DNA from: Papilionanthe hookeriana x Papilionanthe teres
Lineage: Eukaryota > Streptophyta > Magnoliopsida > Asparagales > Orchidaceae
NCBI GenBank assembly: GCA_022702705.1
Contig: CM040421.1
Coordinates: 72,348,121 to 72,412,120 of the forward strand
Direction of reading: 5' to 3'
DNA length: 64,000 nucleotides
Each line of letters opens with the position of its first letter. Position 1 is the stretch's first letter. The notes beneath the pieces were generated by a model that saw nothing but the letters and a program-made list of their open reading frames with translations, made no database searches and was not told the origin of the DNA. Both the position numbers and the translations under genes were made by a program. Positions 1 through 11,354 of this stretch are shown here, one piece after another.

Positions 1-435
1 AGGTTAACTTGATCTCCTTTTTACTCACATACAAAATGGAGTGATCCAAAGTCCAAACTTTATATACTTCGAGATAATCTTTAGCTTAAGTCAATGAAGA
101 CTTTTTAGCATCTAATTTTCTAAAGTTATATAAAATTTAGTCAAGACCAAGGCATAACCTTACATTAAAATGTAAAAACACACAAAAATAATTATGGGTT
201 GCCTCCCACAAAGTGCTTGGTTTAACATCGTCAGCCCGACCTAATTAAGTCTTTAATCAGGTTGACTTAACTCGTAAGCCTCTTTATAAATCATTTATAT
301 GTTTCCCAAATAAGGCTTCAGTCTTAATCCGTTAACTTTAAATATTTTTCCCATTTTGGGGTCTTTAATATCCACAGCTCCATAATGGTATACTTTCTCA
401 ATTATATATGGTCCCATCCATTTAAATCTGAATTT

Positions 436-1400
436 TCAAGGAAAAAGTCTCAAACGAGTATTAAATAAAAATACTTCTTGTCCAGGCTCGAATATTTTTC
501 CTAAAATCTTTTTATCATGTAATATCTTCATTTTCTCTTTATAAATCTTTACATTTTCATATGACTCATTTCTTATTTCATCCATCTCATTTAATTGTAA
601 TAATCGTTTTTCTCCTGCAATATTCAAATCAAAATTAAACTCCTTTATCCCCTAATAAGCTTTATGTTCAAGTTCAACAGGTAAGTGACAATGTTTACCA
701 TAAACTAACCGGTAAGGTGACATTCCGATTGATGTCTTATAAGCTGTTCTATAAGCCAATAATGCAGAATCAAGTCTATCAACCCAATCAGTTCTTTTAG
801 GATTAATAGTTTTTTCTAAAATTCTTTTAATTTCTCTGTTTGATACTTGACCATTCCACTTATTTGTGGGTGATAAGCAATTGCAATTCTATGTTTGATT
901 CCAAAATTTTCCAAGTAATGATTGAATTCTTATATTTACGAAATGACTTCCACCATCCGTGATAATTACCTTAGGCATTCTAAATCGGTAAAAATCATTT
1001 TCTTTAAAAATTTCGAAATACTTTTGGAATCACGATTAGGTAAAGCTACAACTTCAATCCACTTTGAAACATAATCAACTGCTAATAAAATATAAATCTT
1101 TCCAGATGATAGTACAAATGGTCCCATATAGTCTAAACCCCATATATTAAAAATTTCAACTTCCAATATATAGTTTAAAGGTATTTCATCTTTTCTATAT
1201 ATATTTACCATTCTTTGACATAGATCACATGTTTTCACATATTGTCTCACATCTTTGAACAAGGTAGGCCAATAAAATTCTGAATTTTAAATTTTAAATG
1301 CAGTTTTGTCTACTCCAAAGTGTCCTCCAAATTCGGAATCATGACATTTTTGAATAATAACGAAAGTTTCTTCATAAGGTACACATCTTCGAATTACAGA
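436..1400 (-). pseudogene. Integrase of element A (decayed)
   Basis: DDE integrase, which inserts element cDNA into host DNA. Reading on the minus strand, the zinc-binding HHCC domain starts near 1345 (HDSEFGGHFG) and its cysteine pair CDLCQ lies in the 966-1262 frame. The first catalytic aspartate is in IWGLDYMGPF. The second is in VIITDGG near 960, and the glutamate is in SNREIKR near 850. The C-terminal segment (436-627), rich in Lys/Glu and ending around EPGQEVFLFN, is the usual post-core region. An in-frame stop follows the zinc-binding histidines at 1287, and frame changes separate the core from the C-terminus. All three catalytic residues remain readable, so decay is by stops and indels rather than active-site loss. 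Confidence 0.82.
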
Positions 1401-2055
1401 ATCTCTTCCCAATTTAAATAAATGAGGTTCTTCCCAAATATAAGATTTAACATCATTTTTAAATTTCTTAATATATTTGTTATTCAATCCATAAGGTAGA
1501 ATATTGCTAACTAAATAGTTAACTATATCCGCATACCAAGGTGTTTGGCATCCTTGAATAACATATAAATGTTCATCAGGAAATTTCTCATTTATCTTTT
1601 CTTCAATAATAATATCATTCTTAATTCTAGATAAATGATCAGCAATTTGGTTATCAGTTCCTTTTCTATCCACTATTTGAAAATCAAATTCTTGTAGAAG
1701 TAAAACCCATCTTATCAGTCTAGGTTTAGCATCTTTTTTTAACATTAAATATTTAATAGAGGAATGATCAGTATGAACTATGCATTTGGCACAAAGAAGA
1801 TAAGGTCTAAATTTATCAAAGGCATAGACTATAGCTAAAAGCTCTTTCTCAATAGTGGTGTAATTTCTTTGAGTTTCAGTAAGAGTTTTACTAGCATAAT
1901 ATATAACTTTGAAAATTTTCTCATATTTTTGTCCCAATACAGCTCCAATTGCAAAATAACTTGCATCGCACAATAATTCAAAAGTTTTATTCCAATTAGG
2001 TGCAATAATTATAGGTGCAGTTATTAATTTTTCTTTTAAAATATTGAAAGCATTA
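1400..2055 (-). pseudogene. RNase H domain of element A pol
   Basis: RNase H removes RNA from the RNA/DNA hybrid during reverse transcription. The frame begins with CDASYFAIGAVLGQ (first Asp of the active site). It continues with TTIEKELLAIVYA (Glu), HTDHSSIKYL (Asp) and ends the domain with QIADHLSRI (last Asp), so the catalytic set is complete. A tether follows and leads into the integrase zinc finger in the same 1287-1973 open stretch. Upstream coding sequence stops at 2056-2060, where element E begins. Its continuation is the RT at 15008 onward. Confidence 0.85.
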
Positions 2056-2060
2056 ACACA
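2056..2060. repeat. Target-site duplication of element E, left copy (ACACA)
   Basis: ACACA directly precedes TGTGGGCAG, the left terminus of E, and recurs at 15003-15007 after its right terminus. With one copy removed, the flanking pol sequence of element A joins in register with the homologous part of elements B and C. Confidence 0.8.
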
Positions 2061-5000
2061 TGTGGGCAGATTTTTAGGTTATGTGTTGTATTTTTAAAAA
2101 AGTGGTCGCCTACAGAAATTGTCAGTGAATTTTAAATTTAATTTAAATATATAATTTGAAAATTAGTATTTGATTTTGAAAATAATTTTAAGTTTGAAAA
2201 TTTTTTAAGATATGAATCAAACCGATCTCACATCCCAAATAGTTTATATAAACGAGCGCCGCATCACAAACCGTGTATCTGTTCCGAGGAATAGACGTAC
2301 TGCTTGATGATGGGGCTCGATTAAATAAACTAGAAGATTTGTGACATCCGTTTGGTCTGCGAACCAATTTTATAAGCCGACAAGTTCCCCTGCTTAATAT
2401 AAAAGAATTAAACAGGGTTTATATTACCTGGGTTCTTAAAGTTCCCTATAAGGGCAAGCCCCTATAGTTAATTACATCTTAAATGGCAGGAATCATTTAA
2501 GAAAACTCTCGATAATGATCAGTGGTTTCGCTCTCAAGGATTTCAAAGTTTAAGGTTTTCAAAGGATTGAATTTTGGAATTTCAAGAGGGGTTAGCTCAA
2601 ATTTGGAACAGTTTATTTTGGAGTCCAATGGAAGAGAGGTAGGAGAAGTTGAGGATCCAAGAAGACTCTTGGCGACTTCCCAAACTATCCTATTGTTTAG
2701 CTTCAATTTGAGAGTTTATTTAATGTTTCAATCTCACCAATTTTAATTAATTAGGACTTATGCTTGTATGATATAATCACACAAGTGGCCTCGAAGATGT
2801 GAGGCTTTATGTCGTACCGAACAACTACCTCGGAGTCCTAAGACCGGTTAGGGCTTAATTTGCATAACATGATCATGAAATGCCTAACGAAAGGTTGAGG
2901 ATTTATGTTGCACTAGGAAAACTACCTCGAAATCCTATGGCTTGGTTATTTAATTCTAAGAAAGGTTTTGCTGATGTAGACCCGAGTTTTGAGGATGACG
3001 ATGACCGTGCTGCCCACTATGCTCCAAGCTCCTTGTTGTTGCAGAGGTTTAGTTTTAGAAGTCATAAATTAAAGGATGAGAGAAGTGTTTTGGTTTAGAG
3101 AAATCTTAAAATCCAAATTTCTTTAATGTTTTATTAGGGAAATCTTAAAGTTGATTATAACAACACCGGTTAAGATCCCACGGTTCCATCCTTCCGGCAT
3201 CGTTATTTTTATCGGATTCACTTAGTCCAGATGAATTTGCTAAGCTCAACTGAATGAGTTCCACACTTTCATTTAGATCGTGGGAAATCCCGTTAGCAAC
3301 ACGTAGGTTACATAATCCGAGGTATTCCCTATCATCCAACAAAACGTTTTAATTTAGTTAAAGTTGTAGTTTTGTTGTTCTGTTTGTGATTAAATTTTGA
3401 GTTGTTTTATATTTTGAATGTTGTGGCGGTGGATTTTATTTTGTAGTGACTTTTAATTTAGTTTTGGTTTCAGTTCAGGGATTATCCTAAAGGTTTTGGT
3501 TTTCATGCAACAGTCTTGTTTAACATGCAAGAAAAGTAAAGCGCAGTGTAGATAAAGAAAATGCAATAAAGTAAATTGCAATAACATAAAAGCGTACCTG
3601 GAGGGTCTTCCCATCATTCCAAGCTACACTTAAAACACATGTTAAGGCATTTATGTAATTTGCAAGAAAACACCTATGTAAAGCTAAGGGAAGGTTTTGG
3701 TTGTCTACCAAAGTCCTAATCCTATAGCTAGTCAATTCTTATGACGTCTTGGTTTTTTTGTTTTGGTTAAGGATGATTTTTCTTCACCAAAGGACAATTA
3801 AGTTCAATTGTTCTTTAAAACTACCCATCGTATTGAGGAAGTGCTTAGAACAAATCCTAAATATCTTGTCAATACCTCTGGGACAGTTTTGAGTCCAAGT
3901 GAATTTAATTACACAGGTGAATTAATCATCCAAGGGTTTAGTTAAGTATTGTTCCCTTGCTTAGTGAACTAGGATGTTTGATTATCCTATGAGTGAAGTG
4001 ACATTTCACTTAATGCTTCATTTAATAGTTATAATAATTTAAAGCTTTCAGGGGCAAGTTAATTTGTTAAAGATTTTAATGATTTGAAGTTAAAGTTGAT
4101 GATTTACTTTAATGTGATTTAATTATGAAATTTTAATCAATGATTTTAAGCTTAGAATGGTGTTTGATTCATTTGAGTTAAAACTTTTATAAATGATATC
4201 AATATTTTAGTTAATTGAATTTTTTAGATTAACTTAGGTCAAAAGAGGTGTTCAAATTATTTATTAAATTTTGATGATTTAATTTGGATTAATTATATTA
4301 ATTAATTTAATTTTTACATTATCTTTTAAGGTAAGTGTTTTAAAATTATTTAAAATTTGGAAATTTGATTTAAGTTTGTTTTGAAATGATTTTAAATTAG
4401 TTTCAGATATTTTAATTATTTAACATTTTAGGCTTTAACAATTATTAAATTATTTAATGATGTAGGTTTTAATTAAATTAAGAATTATTTACTTTTAATC
4501 ATTTAATTATTAATTCCACTTATCCTCTTAAGTTTAAGAGTTAAATATTATTAAGTGGTTTATTCAGGGATTTTTAAATTAAAGAATCAGTGTCCTCTTA
4601 AATTATATCCCCATTTTAATAATCTAATTTAAATTAATTTTCCAAAATTTAAATTATTTAATTAATTAAAGTTTCATTTTTGGTTTATTAAAGTGATTAA
4701 TGGGTTCCTACGCTTTGATTTCCCAAAGTTTCAATCATCTAAGAGAAAATTAAAATCAGATATTTTACCCCCATTTTGATTAAACCTAAAGTTTTAATTA
4801 GGGGTTAAAATCTTTTAATTGCCTTTATGCCCCTTTAAGCCTATTTATTTTATAACTCATTAAATTAAGCTTAAATAAACTTAAAATTTTTATGCGACTT
4901 CACACACATGTCAATTAAGACATTAGAGGAGAAAATGTCATTTTTCTGAATTTAATTTATTCATATAATTATTTTTAATGGAAAATAGGGGTTTTCAAAG

Positions 5001-8000
5001 AAAATTCACCAACATGACCAAGTTAAAGTTTCTATTCTTAAGAAAATTATGGGATGTTCCTAATGACTAGAAGACCACTTGGACCAATTTTGGTGATTTT
5101 TTAAATTGTATTTTATTTATTATAATTATTTTAAGTTTTGGAGTATTAATTAATTATAAAATAAAATAAAAGTTGAAAAATGGATTTTATATTTTTCAAA
5201 AATCTCTCTGACCTCAAGAAAGTCAAAGAAATAAATTTTACATTTTTATGATTTTTCTTTAATTTATTAGAATTAATTTAGTGGGAAGGCTAGAAAATAA
5301 ATTTCTTAATTCAAAAATTGTTTTAAGGCTTTGAAATTAAATATCTTAACCTAGAGACTTGGGAAAAATATTTGATTGGTTCCTAAGTGATTAGGGGACC
5401 AAATATGACATTTTTATGATTTTTATTATTTTTTTTATTTTTATTATTTTTTAATTATTAAACATATTAAAATATGCTTAAGAATGAAAATTTTTAGAAA
5501 ATTCCAATTTTATTTTTCTTAGACTTCTCTGATATCAGAGAAGTACCAAAATCAATTTGGTGAATTTTTGAAATGTATTTTTGGAGTTATGAATTTTTAA
5601 AGTTTAATTTTGATTATGTGGCTTAATTGATCCATTTAATAGGGTTAAACATTTCCAATCGACTTCAAATTTTTATGTGAGGTTCCCCTGATCCTAAATA
5701 TCAGTGGAGAATTATTTTCAAGTCATTTTAATGTGTGATTAACTCTAATTAATTAAAGCTCAATTTAGAGTGATTAGGCCAATTATGATTATCCTTAATG
5801 AATTAACTTAAACCATAATTATTCTGGGGTCCTCTGGTCCTAAGGAACTTCACCAAATTTTCCTAGAATTTTCTAAGCAACATGCTAATTTTTGGAATTA
5901 AAATATCAAAAACAGTATCATGAACTTGAAAAATACATAACTTGTCATAGGGATGGCCTCTGACCTTGAAAAATTTAGAGAATGTTCCCCAAGTCAGAGG
6001 CTTTAAAAGCCCTCTGGTCTCATGCCATGGTGAAATGTCTATACAAATGGAGAATTGAAATACCAAAATGATTAAATAATTAATTAAAAATAAAATATTC
6101 ATTAAAATAACTCAGTTCTTTTTTCACATTATTCTCTTTTGTTCACTGAGCAAGAGGGTATTTTTCTTTTATTTTTGTAATTTTTCTATGCAAAGATATG
6201 AATTTTTTAACTTCTAGCCATTTAATTAAATCAGAAAATCCTATTTTCCTACTTATCCACGTCGGCGCCGCGTCAACCTACCGCGAATAGAACTCCACGC
6301 GTCGTCTTCTGGTTCGGCGCTGCCATCCGACTCAGCTGCCACGCGGTCCGCGGTTCACGTTCCATCTCCTCGTCCGACGCCATCTGAGCCGTTCGTTCGA
6401 TACACGCGCAATCCGACGGTGGCCGATCATCGTCTCCGGCCGGGTGTGCACCCGTGACCGTCGACCTTCTTACCCTAATATCTCCCTTGATTCTCAATGG
6501 ATTTTTGAGTTCTTATGCTCTATGGATTCGTCTTGAGAAGACGAACACATCCATACGGTTAACATGCCATGAAATTAACTGAAATGAAACAGAGAATTGC
6601 TGGAAGCTCGGGAGGAAGGAATGATCCATACCTTGGCTCTGAGAGGTGAAGCCTCAATCAGAGATGCTCGGCACGTTCCCTGGAGTCCAAGGAGGCTAGG
6701 GATGAAGTGCTGAGCTGTGGTGAAATGCTCAGACTTGATTTCCACCGGGCCCGATCACAAAGCTTGAAGGCTGGAACAAGCGGGTGGCCCGGAGAGGGGC
6801 TTTCAGCGAGGAACTCCTTCTCTACCTCCGGTGAAGGTGTGAGAGGAGTTAATTTGGATTTGGTGAAGAATTGGGGAGTGTCCAGTTTTGGCTTGATTTT
6901 TAGGCGAGAAATTGGGCTCGAGTTGGGGGATTCGGGCGGGAGAACGGTGGGGATGAGCTTCTCTTGGCTAGGAGGAGTTCGGAGTGATTTTGGCAGAGTT
7001 TCCTTAAGGTTAGGTTCAGCACCTTTCATGACCGAGAGGTGTGGTCTTTAAATAGGCAGGGCTGGAGGGCTTCCCAGGGGCAATTAAGGGCTGGGATCAG
7101 CTGCCAGGGGAGAAGAAGAAGAGCAATGGAGTCCAATTGGAATGGGACAACTAAGCAAATTGATTTTGAGTTTTTGAATCAATTGGGACCTCTCGGCTTG
7201 GTGTTTTTCGGCTACTCGGGTGGCTGGCTGGCCAAGGTCAAGTCAGGCAGAAGTCAAGTGATGCCAGAGAGGTTGAGTGGTGGAATCAATTTGAGTATTT
7301 GATGGCTTTGGGGTGGAGATTTAGTGGATATTTGGAGTTTGGGTTAGGTGAGGCTAACTTGGGTTTAGCCCTTGGTCCAAAGGCTAGATCTTTACCCAAA
7401 GTGATTGGATCTAGTCTTGAAGTCCATGGAGAGGTTTGGATGAGCTTAGATGGCGGGTTTTGAAGTTTCGGGAGGAGATTTGATAGTTTAAGAGTGAGGG
7501 AAATTTGATAAGAAGGGAGAAGGGAAGGTTCGCCTCCCCTTGCCCAATTTGGCAAATATTAACTTTGGTATGGCTATGGGATGATGCACATGCCATGTTA
7601 TGCTATGTATGAGCCATTAGAAAGTTTCATGCAAAAGGAATTAAAAGCTTTTATGAATTTTGGGGATTTTGTGTCAACATGCTTAATTTGGTTAATGAGC
7701 CATGCATACATGCAATGCTTCATGTAATGCCATGGAATGGTGTTTTAAATATCATGAGGTGATAGTATGATAAAAATATGCCATATGGGCTCACTTTTGG
7801 GTTTTTAAAATTTAATTAAGTGGGCTTTTCAAAATGCATAAGGGTATGGGCCTTTTAACATGCCTGTGATGATTTGAAATTTTGAAATCAAATATGGGAT
7901 GACCAAATTGAATTGTAATTGATTGAAATTGGCTTTAGATATGTTGAAGTTTGATTGAAAATTATTTGGGAACTTTCATGGGCCATAGGATTCAATTTGG

Positions 8001-9154
8001 AGAGGGTTTGGGCTTATGGGCCAAAATTGGGCTTTTTGGCCCAAGTGAATTTTAAGAGGGTTTTAGGCCAAAATTTTGATCAAATGAATGTTGATTTTGG
8101 TATAGAAATGTGTTAGGTAAGTTTTGGAACAATTTTGAAGAAAATTTGAGTTGATTTGGATTGGATTTGGGTATGTTTGGGTTCATGGGTGATTTAGGGC
8201 AAAAATGGGGTCTTGAGTATTGAATTCAAATGTGAACCAAATTGGGCTTGGTTTTGGTTGAAATTGGTATTAAGAATATTTAATTAAAGTTTAGGATTGA
8301 ATTTGATCAAAATTGGGATCTATTGGGCTAGTTTGGCTTGACATTGGGTCCATTTGGGTTAGGATTGGGTCAAATTGAATATTTTAGCAAAAGTGGGCTA
8401 AATTGACAAAATTGGCCCATGGTGTAGTTGAACAAAATGAAATTGGGAATATTTGGGATTTTCTGAAATTTTCTGGGAATTTGTAGAATTTTTGGAATTT
8501 TGGGCCAAAAGGGTATTTTAGGGTATCAAGAGGTTATTTGGAGGATATTGGGGTATTTTGGTGAATTTAAAAGGTGGGGGTTGTTTTGAAATGATTTTTA
8601 GGAATTTTGGGAATTTTGGGTAATTTTTGGAAGTTTTTGGAGAGTTTTGGGGTAGGCTCATGGCTATAGGGGTAGGCTTATGGATCTCAACCAAGTCTAA
8701 CCACTTTGGGACCAAGCTTAGCCAAATGGTAACCACTTTATTTTTCTTCACATATTGACCTTAGCCATCTTAATCAAAGATCAGTGGCTTCAGTTCAATT
8801 ATGTGAGTTTCTTAAAGGGTGAAAGGGGCAAAGTTCAACGTTTAGGGTTAGAGGGTAAAATGGCTTAGGAGTGTGTGTGTGTGCAGGAGAAGCTCAGGGC
8901 ACCCAAGGTCACCCTAAATCCAAACAATCCTATAGGAACTCACTATTGATTGCCTATATGGTGATTTTAACCTTCCAAGGTGATTTAGAGGTTTGCAACC
9001 ATCTAAGTGGGATCCCAAGAGGAGTCAAGTAGGCCGAATTGCTAAAGGGTGGGTCCCAATTCTAGTCCTCTAGGATAGTCAATGAGAAACCTTATGGCTA
9101 GATCCTAAGAAGCACTAAGGAGAGAAAAGACCTCACCAAAAAATGAGGTCAACA
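2061..9154 (-). repeat. Left (3') LTR of element E, about 7.1 kb
   Basis: Begins TGTGGGCAG next to the ACACA duplication and ends GAGGTCAACA at 9154. Positions 6621-9154 are near-identical to 12464-15002; 2061-6620 has no second copy. The AT-rich part (about 3350-6230) holds no gene. At 2799-2950 a roughly 95-bp unit is duplicated in diverged form (AACTACCTCGGAGTCCT and AACTACCTCGAAATCCT). A TATA-like TTTAAATAGGC lies at 7047-7057 and recurs near 12893. If it is a single LTR it is very long for a plant element; an old insertion inside it cannot be excluded. Overlapping short ORFs on both strands are not conserved between the two copies and were not called as genes. Confidence 0.6.
6258..6475. 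other. GC-rich island in the AT-rich LTR of element E
   Basis: About 215 bp very rich in CG dinucleotides (GGCGCCGCG, CGCGGTCCGCGG, CCGGCCGGG) stand out from AT-rich sequence on both sides. A minus-strand ORF crosses it, but I do not recognise the product. It may be a promoter-proximal or 5'-leader part of the LTR. The truncated right LTR lacks it. Confidence 0.4.
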
Positions 9155-9176
9155 AATGGACCCCCAATAGGTGTGG
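9155..9176 (-). other. Probable polypurine tract of element E
   Basis: On the minus strand TTGGGGGTCCATT lies immediately before the LTR start TGTTGACCTC. A G-run next to a TG LTR terminus is the usual place for plus-strand priming. The tract is short and interrupted by pyrimidines, so this is a moderate call. It is one argument for minus orientation. Confidence 0.4.
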
Positions 9177-9514
9177 TGTGCTAACCAAGCACACCGCGCG
9201 TATTGGCGTTGGCCGAAGAGACCAATAAAACCAACACAGACGTCTAAGTGACACACTTAGAACAAAGCGTAGAACAGTTCCGCTGGGGAGTGTCGGGTAA
9301 ATCTCCAAAATTGAAGATTCCCAAACTCTCACTTGGGAAAAGGAGGTGGATTCCAAATCACAAGATCTGGGGAGACCGGATTTTAGATTCGTTTCAATTT
9401 TATTTCAAATTTTAAGTTTGAGTTTCATATTGATTTGAGTTTCTACTTTAGTTAAAGTCCGATTTAAGATTGATTTCAAGGTGGATTTCGTTGAGATTTA
9501 GAAATTGGAATGAG

Positions 9515-10525
9515 AATCGGAACCTAGGTTCTAACCTCGGAATTTGAAAGAGAACTAGAATTTAGGCTCTAATCTCGACGAAAAGAGTTGGAATTTAGGC
9601 TCCAATCTCGAAAAGAAGATCAGAATTTTGGTACTGATCTCGGAGAGAGAATCAAAATTTATGTACCGACCTCACAAAGGATGAGAATCAGAATTTAGGT
9701 ACTGATCTCGAAAGAGTGAGAATTGAAATTTAAGTATTAATCTCAAAAAGAGAGTCGAAATTTAAGTACCGATCTCAAAAGGAGAGAACTGGAATTTAGG
9801 TACCAGTCTCAAAAGAGAATCGAAATTTAGGTATCGATCTCGAAATGAGAGTCGAATTTGGGTACCGACCTCGAAAGGAGAGAACTGGAATTTAGGTACC
9901 AGTCTCGAAAGAGAATTGAAATTTAGGTATCAATCTCGAAAGAGAGTCGGAATTTAGGTACCGACCTCGAAAGGAGAGAAGCTGGAATTTAGGTACCGAT
10001 CTCGAAAGAGAATCGAAATTTTGGTATCGATCTCGAAAGAGAGTCGAAATTTAGGTACCGACTTCGAAAAGGAGAGAACTAGAATTTAGGTACCGGTCTC
10101 GAAGAGAATCGAAATTTAGGTATCGATCTCGAAAGAGTCGGAATTTAGGTACCAACCTCAAAAGGAGAGAACTAGAATTTAGGTACCAGTCTCGAAAGAG
10201 AATCGAAATTTAGGTATTGATCTCGAAAAGAGAGTCAGAATTTAGGTACCGACCTCAAAAGGAGAGAACTGGAATTTAGGTACCAGTCTCGAAAGAGAAT
10301 CAAAATTTAGGTATCGATCTCGAAAAGAGAGTCAGAATTTAGGTACCGACCTCAAAAGGAGAGAACTGGAATTTAGGTACCAGTCTCGAAAAAAATTGAA
10401 ATTTAGGTATTGATCTCGAAAAGAGAGTCGGAATTTAGGTATCGACCTCGAAAGGAGAGAACTGGAATTTAGGTACCAGTCTCGAAAGAGTGAGAACTGG
10501 AAGTTAGGCACCAGTCTCGGAAGGT
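9515..10525. repeat. Tandem array with about 95-bp trimeric higher-order unit
   Basis: Monomers of 31-34 bp share the core GAATTTAGGTACCGATCTCG. From about 9785 they fall in a fixed three-part order: a GAGAACTG version, a GAGAATCG version and a GAGAGTCG version. Starts of the first type fall near 9785, 9880, 9975, 10074, 10167, 10264, 10361 and 10456, a period of 93-98 bp. The 5' part (9515-9784) is degenerate monomers without the trimer order. Each unit repeats the GGTACC core. It lies beside the 3' LTR of E, where plant Tat-type elements often accumulate tandem repeats that can seed satellites. Confidence 0.88.
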
Positions 10526-10596
10526 TGACGATTGATTCGTGAAGATTTCAATGATTAGAAGTGCAGTAGAAGATTGGAATGGGACATGAAAGTGTT

Positions 10597-10806
10597 TCAC
10601 GCCCCGACGGATTTCATCAAAGGTTGAGAGTTTGGCGAAGGAAGTGAATCCACGCCATCAGAACCAAATCGAGAATCTTGTGGTTCTGTGTCAGTAGACT
10701 CAGCGACCTTCTCAAAAGAGGGGAGAAATCGCAGAGAGTCGAAAAGATCTCGAGAATAGCCGGAGGCTGGGGATATCGGATTCGGAGCTTCGTTTTCATT
10801 ATTCAT
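10597..10806 (-). CDS. Small serine/proline-rich ORF inside element E
   Basis: A 69-codon open frame starting MNNENEAPNP, rich in Ser, Pro and acidic residues, with no recognisable domain. It lies downstream of the AlkB-like frame on the same strand and just before the tandem array. An overlapping frame of similar length exists, so chance cannot be excluded. No function is proposed. Confidence 0.2.
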   Translation of the reverse strand: MNNENEAPNPISPASGYSRDLFDSLRFLPSFEKVAESTDTEPQDSRFGSDGVDSLPSPNSQPLMKSVGA

Positions 10807-11354
10807 TGCTTTTAGTGATTTAATTTTTTAAGTTTCGTTTTCGATTGAAATTTCACTTTGATTTGGATTTTCATTGATTTACTTGGTTCACATCTTGAAG
10901 TTTTAAGTTGATCTGTTTTGATTTTTGGTTTGTGTTTTATTCAGACTTTGAATTCAATTTTTATTTTGTTGTTATTATTTCATTCAAATCATTCTTCGTC
11001 CAACTTTCTTTTTAAATCGAGTTAAACTCAGATCTGGTGGCATTTGCGATGAAATTGCACAAAACTAAAGGTAAAACACAAAGTTCATCTCCACTAAAAT
11101 GTCGAAGATACATCAGGTGATTCCATCAAAACATTTCTGATGACATCCTTTCGAAAACAAACTTTTACAAAAGTTCATATATATATCTGAACATGGACTG
11201 CACTGATATCTCCGTGTACTCTGACAAAATTGTTTGTTCGATTCATCCATGTCTGAAGTGTAAACTACACAGGTAATATCATTACCTTCTAAGCCACTTT
11301 CCGGAGGAGAATCCCACGTAAGTGTATTTTAGAGGTGTGCTACTACTATGTAGC

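Larger units (their letters stand above)
1..2060 (-). mobile_element. Element A, 3' half: Athila-like Ty3/gypsy (RNase H, integrase, 3' region)
   Basis: Minus-strand reading gives RNase H, the integrase zinc-binding domain, the integrase core and the integrase C-terminal region in the order PR-RT-RH-INT, as in Ty3/gypsy. The RT that should precede RNase H lies at 15008-15960: element E is inserted between. The break reads cleanly. Sequence before 2056 and after 15007 aligns with the uninterrupted RT/RNase H linker of elements B (about 24230) and C (about 41470), with ACACA duplicated at both edges. The 3' LTR lies beyond position 1. The frames carry stops, so this copy is not autonomous. The Athila assignment rests on the tRNA-Asp primer site and gag/PR motifs of the 5' half. 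Confidence 0.85.

Noticed and set aside
6658..7302. Overlapping ORFs on both strands in the E LTR
   Set aside because: The second LTR copy breaks each of them, so there is no sign of coding constraint.
9105..9356. Minus-strand ORF across the E LTR/interior junction
   Set aside because: It spans the LTR edge and polypurine tract and has no domain; it is best seen as chance.
9515..10525. Regularly spaced repeats suggesting a CRISPR-like array
   Set aside because: Units are contiguous tandem monomers with no unique spacers, and the context is a plant retrotransposon.
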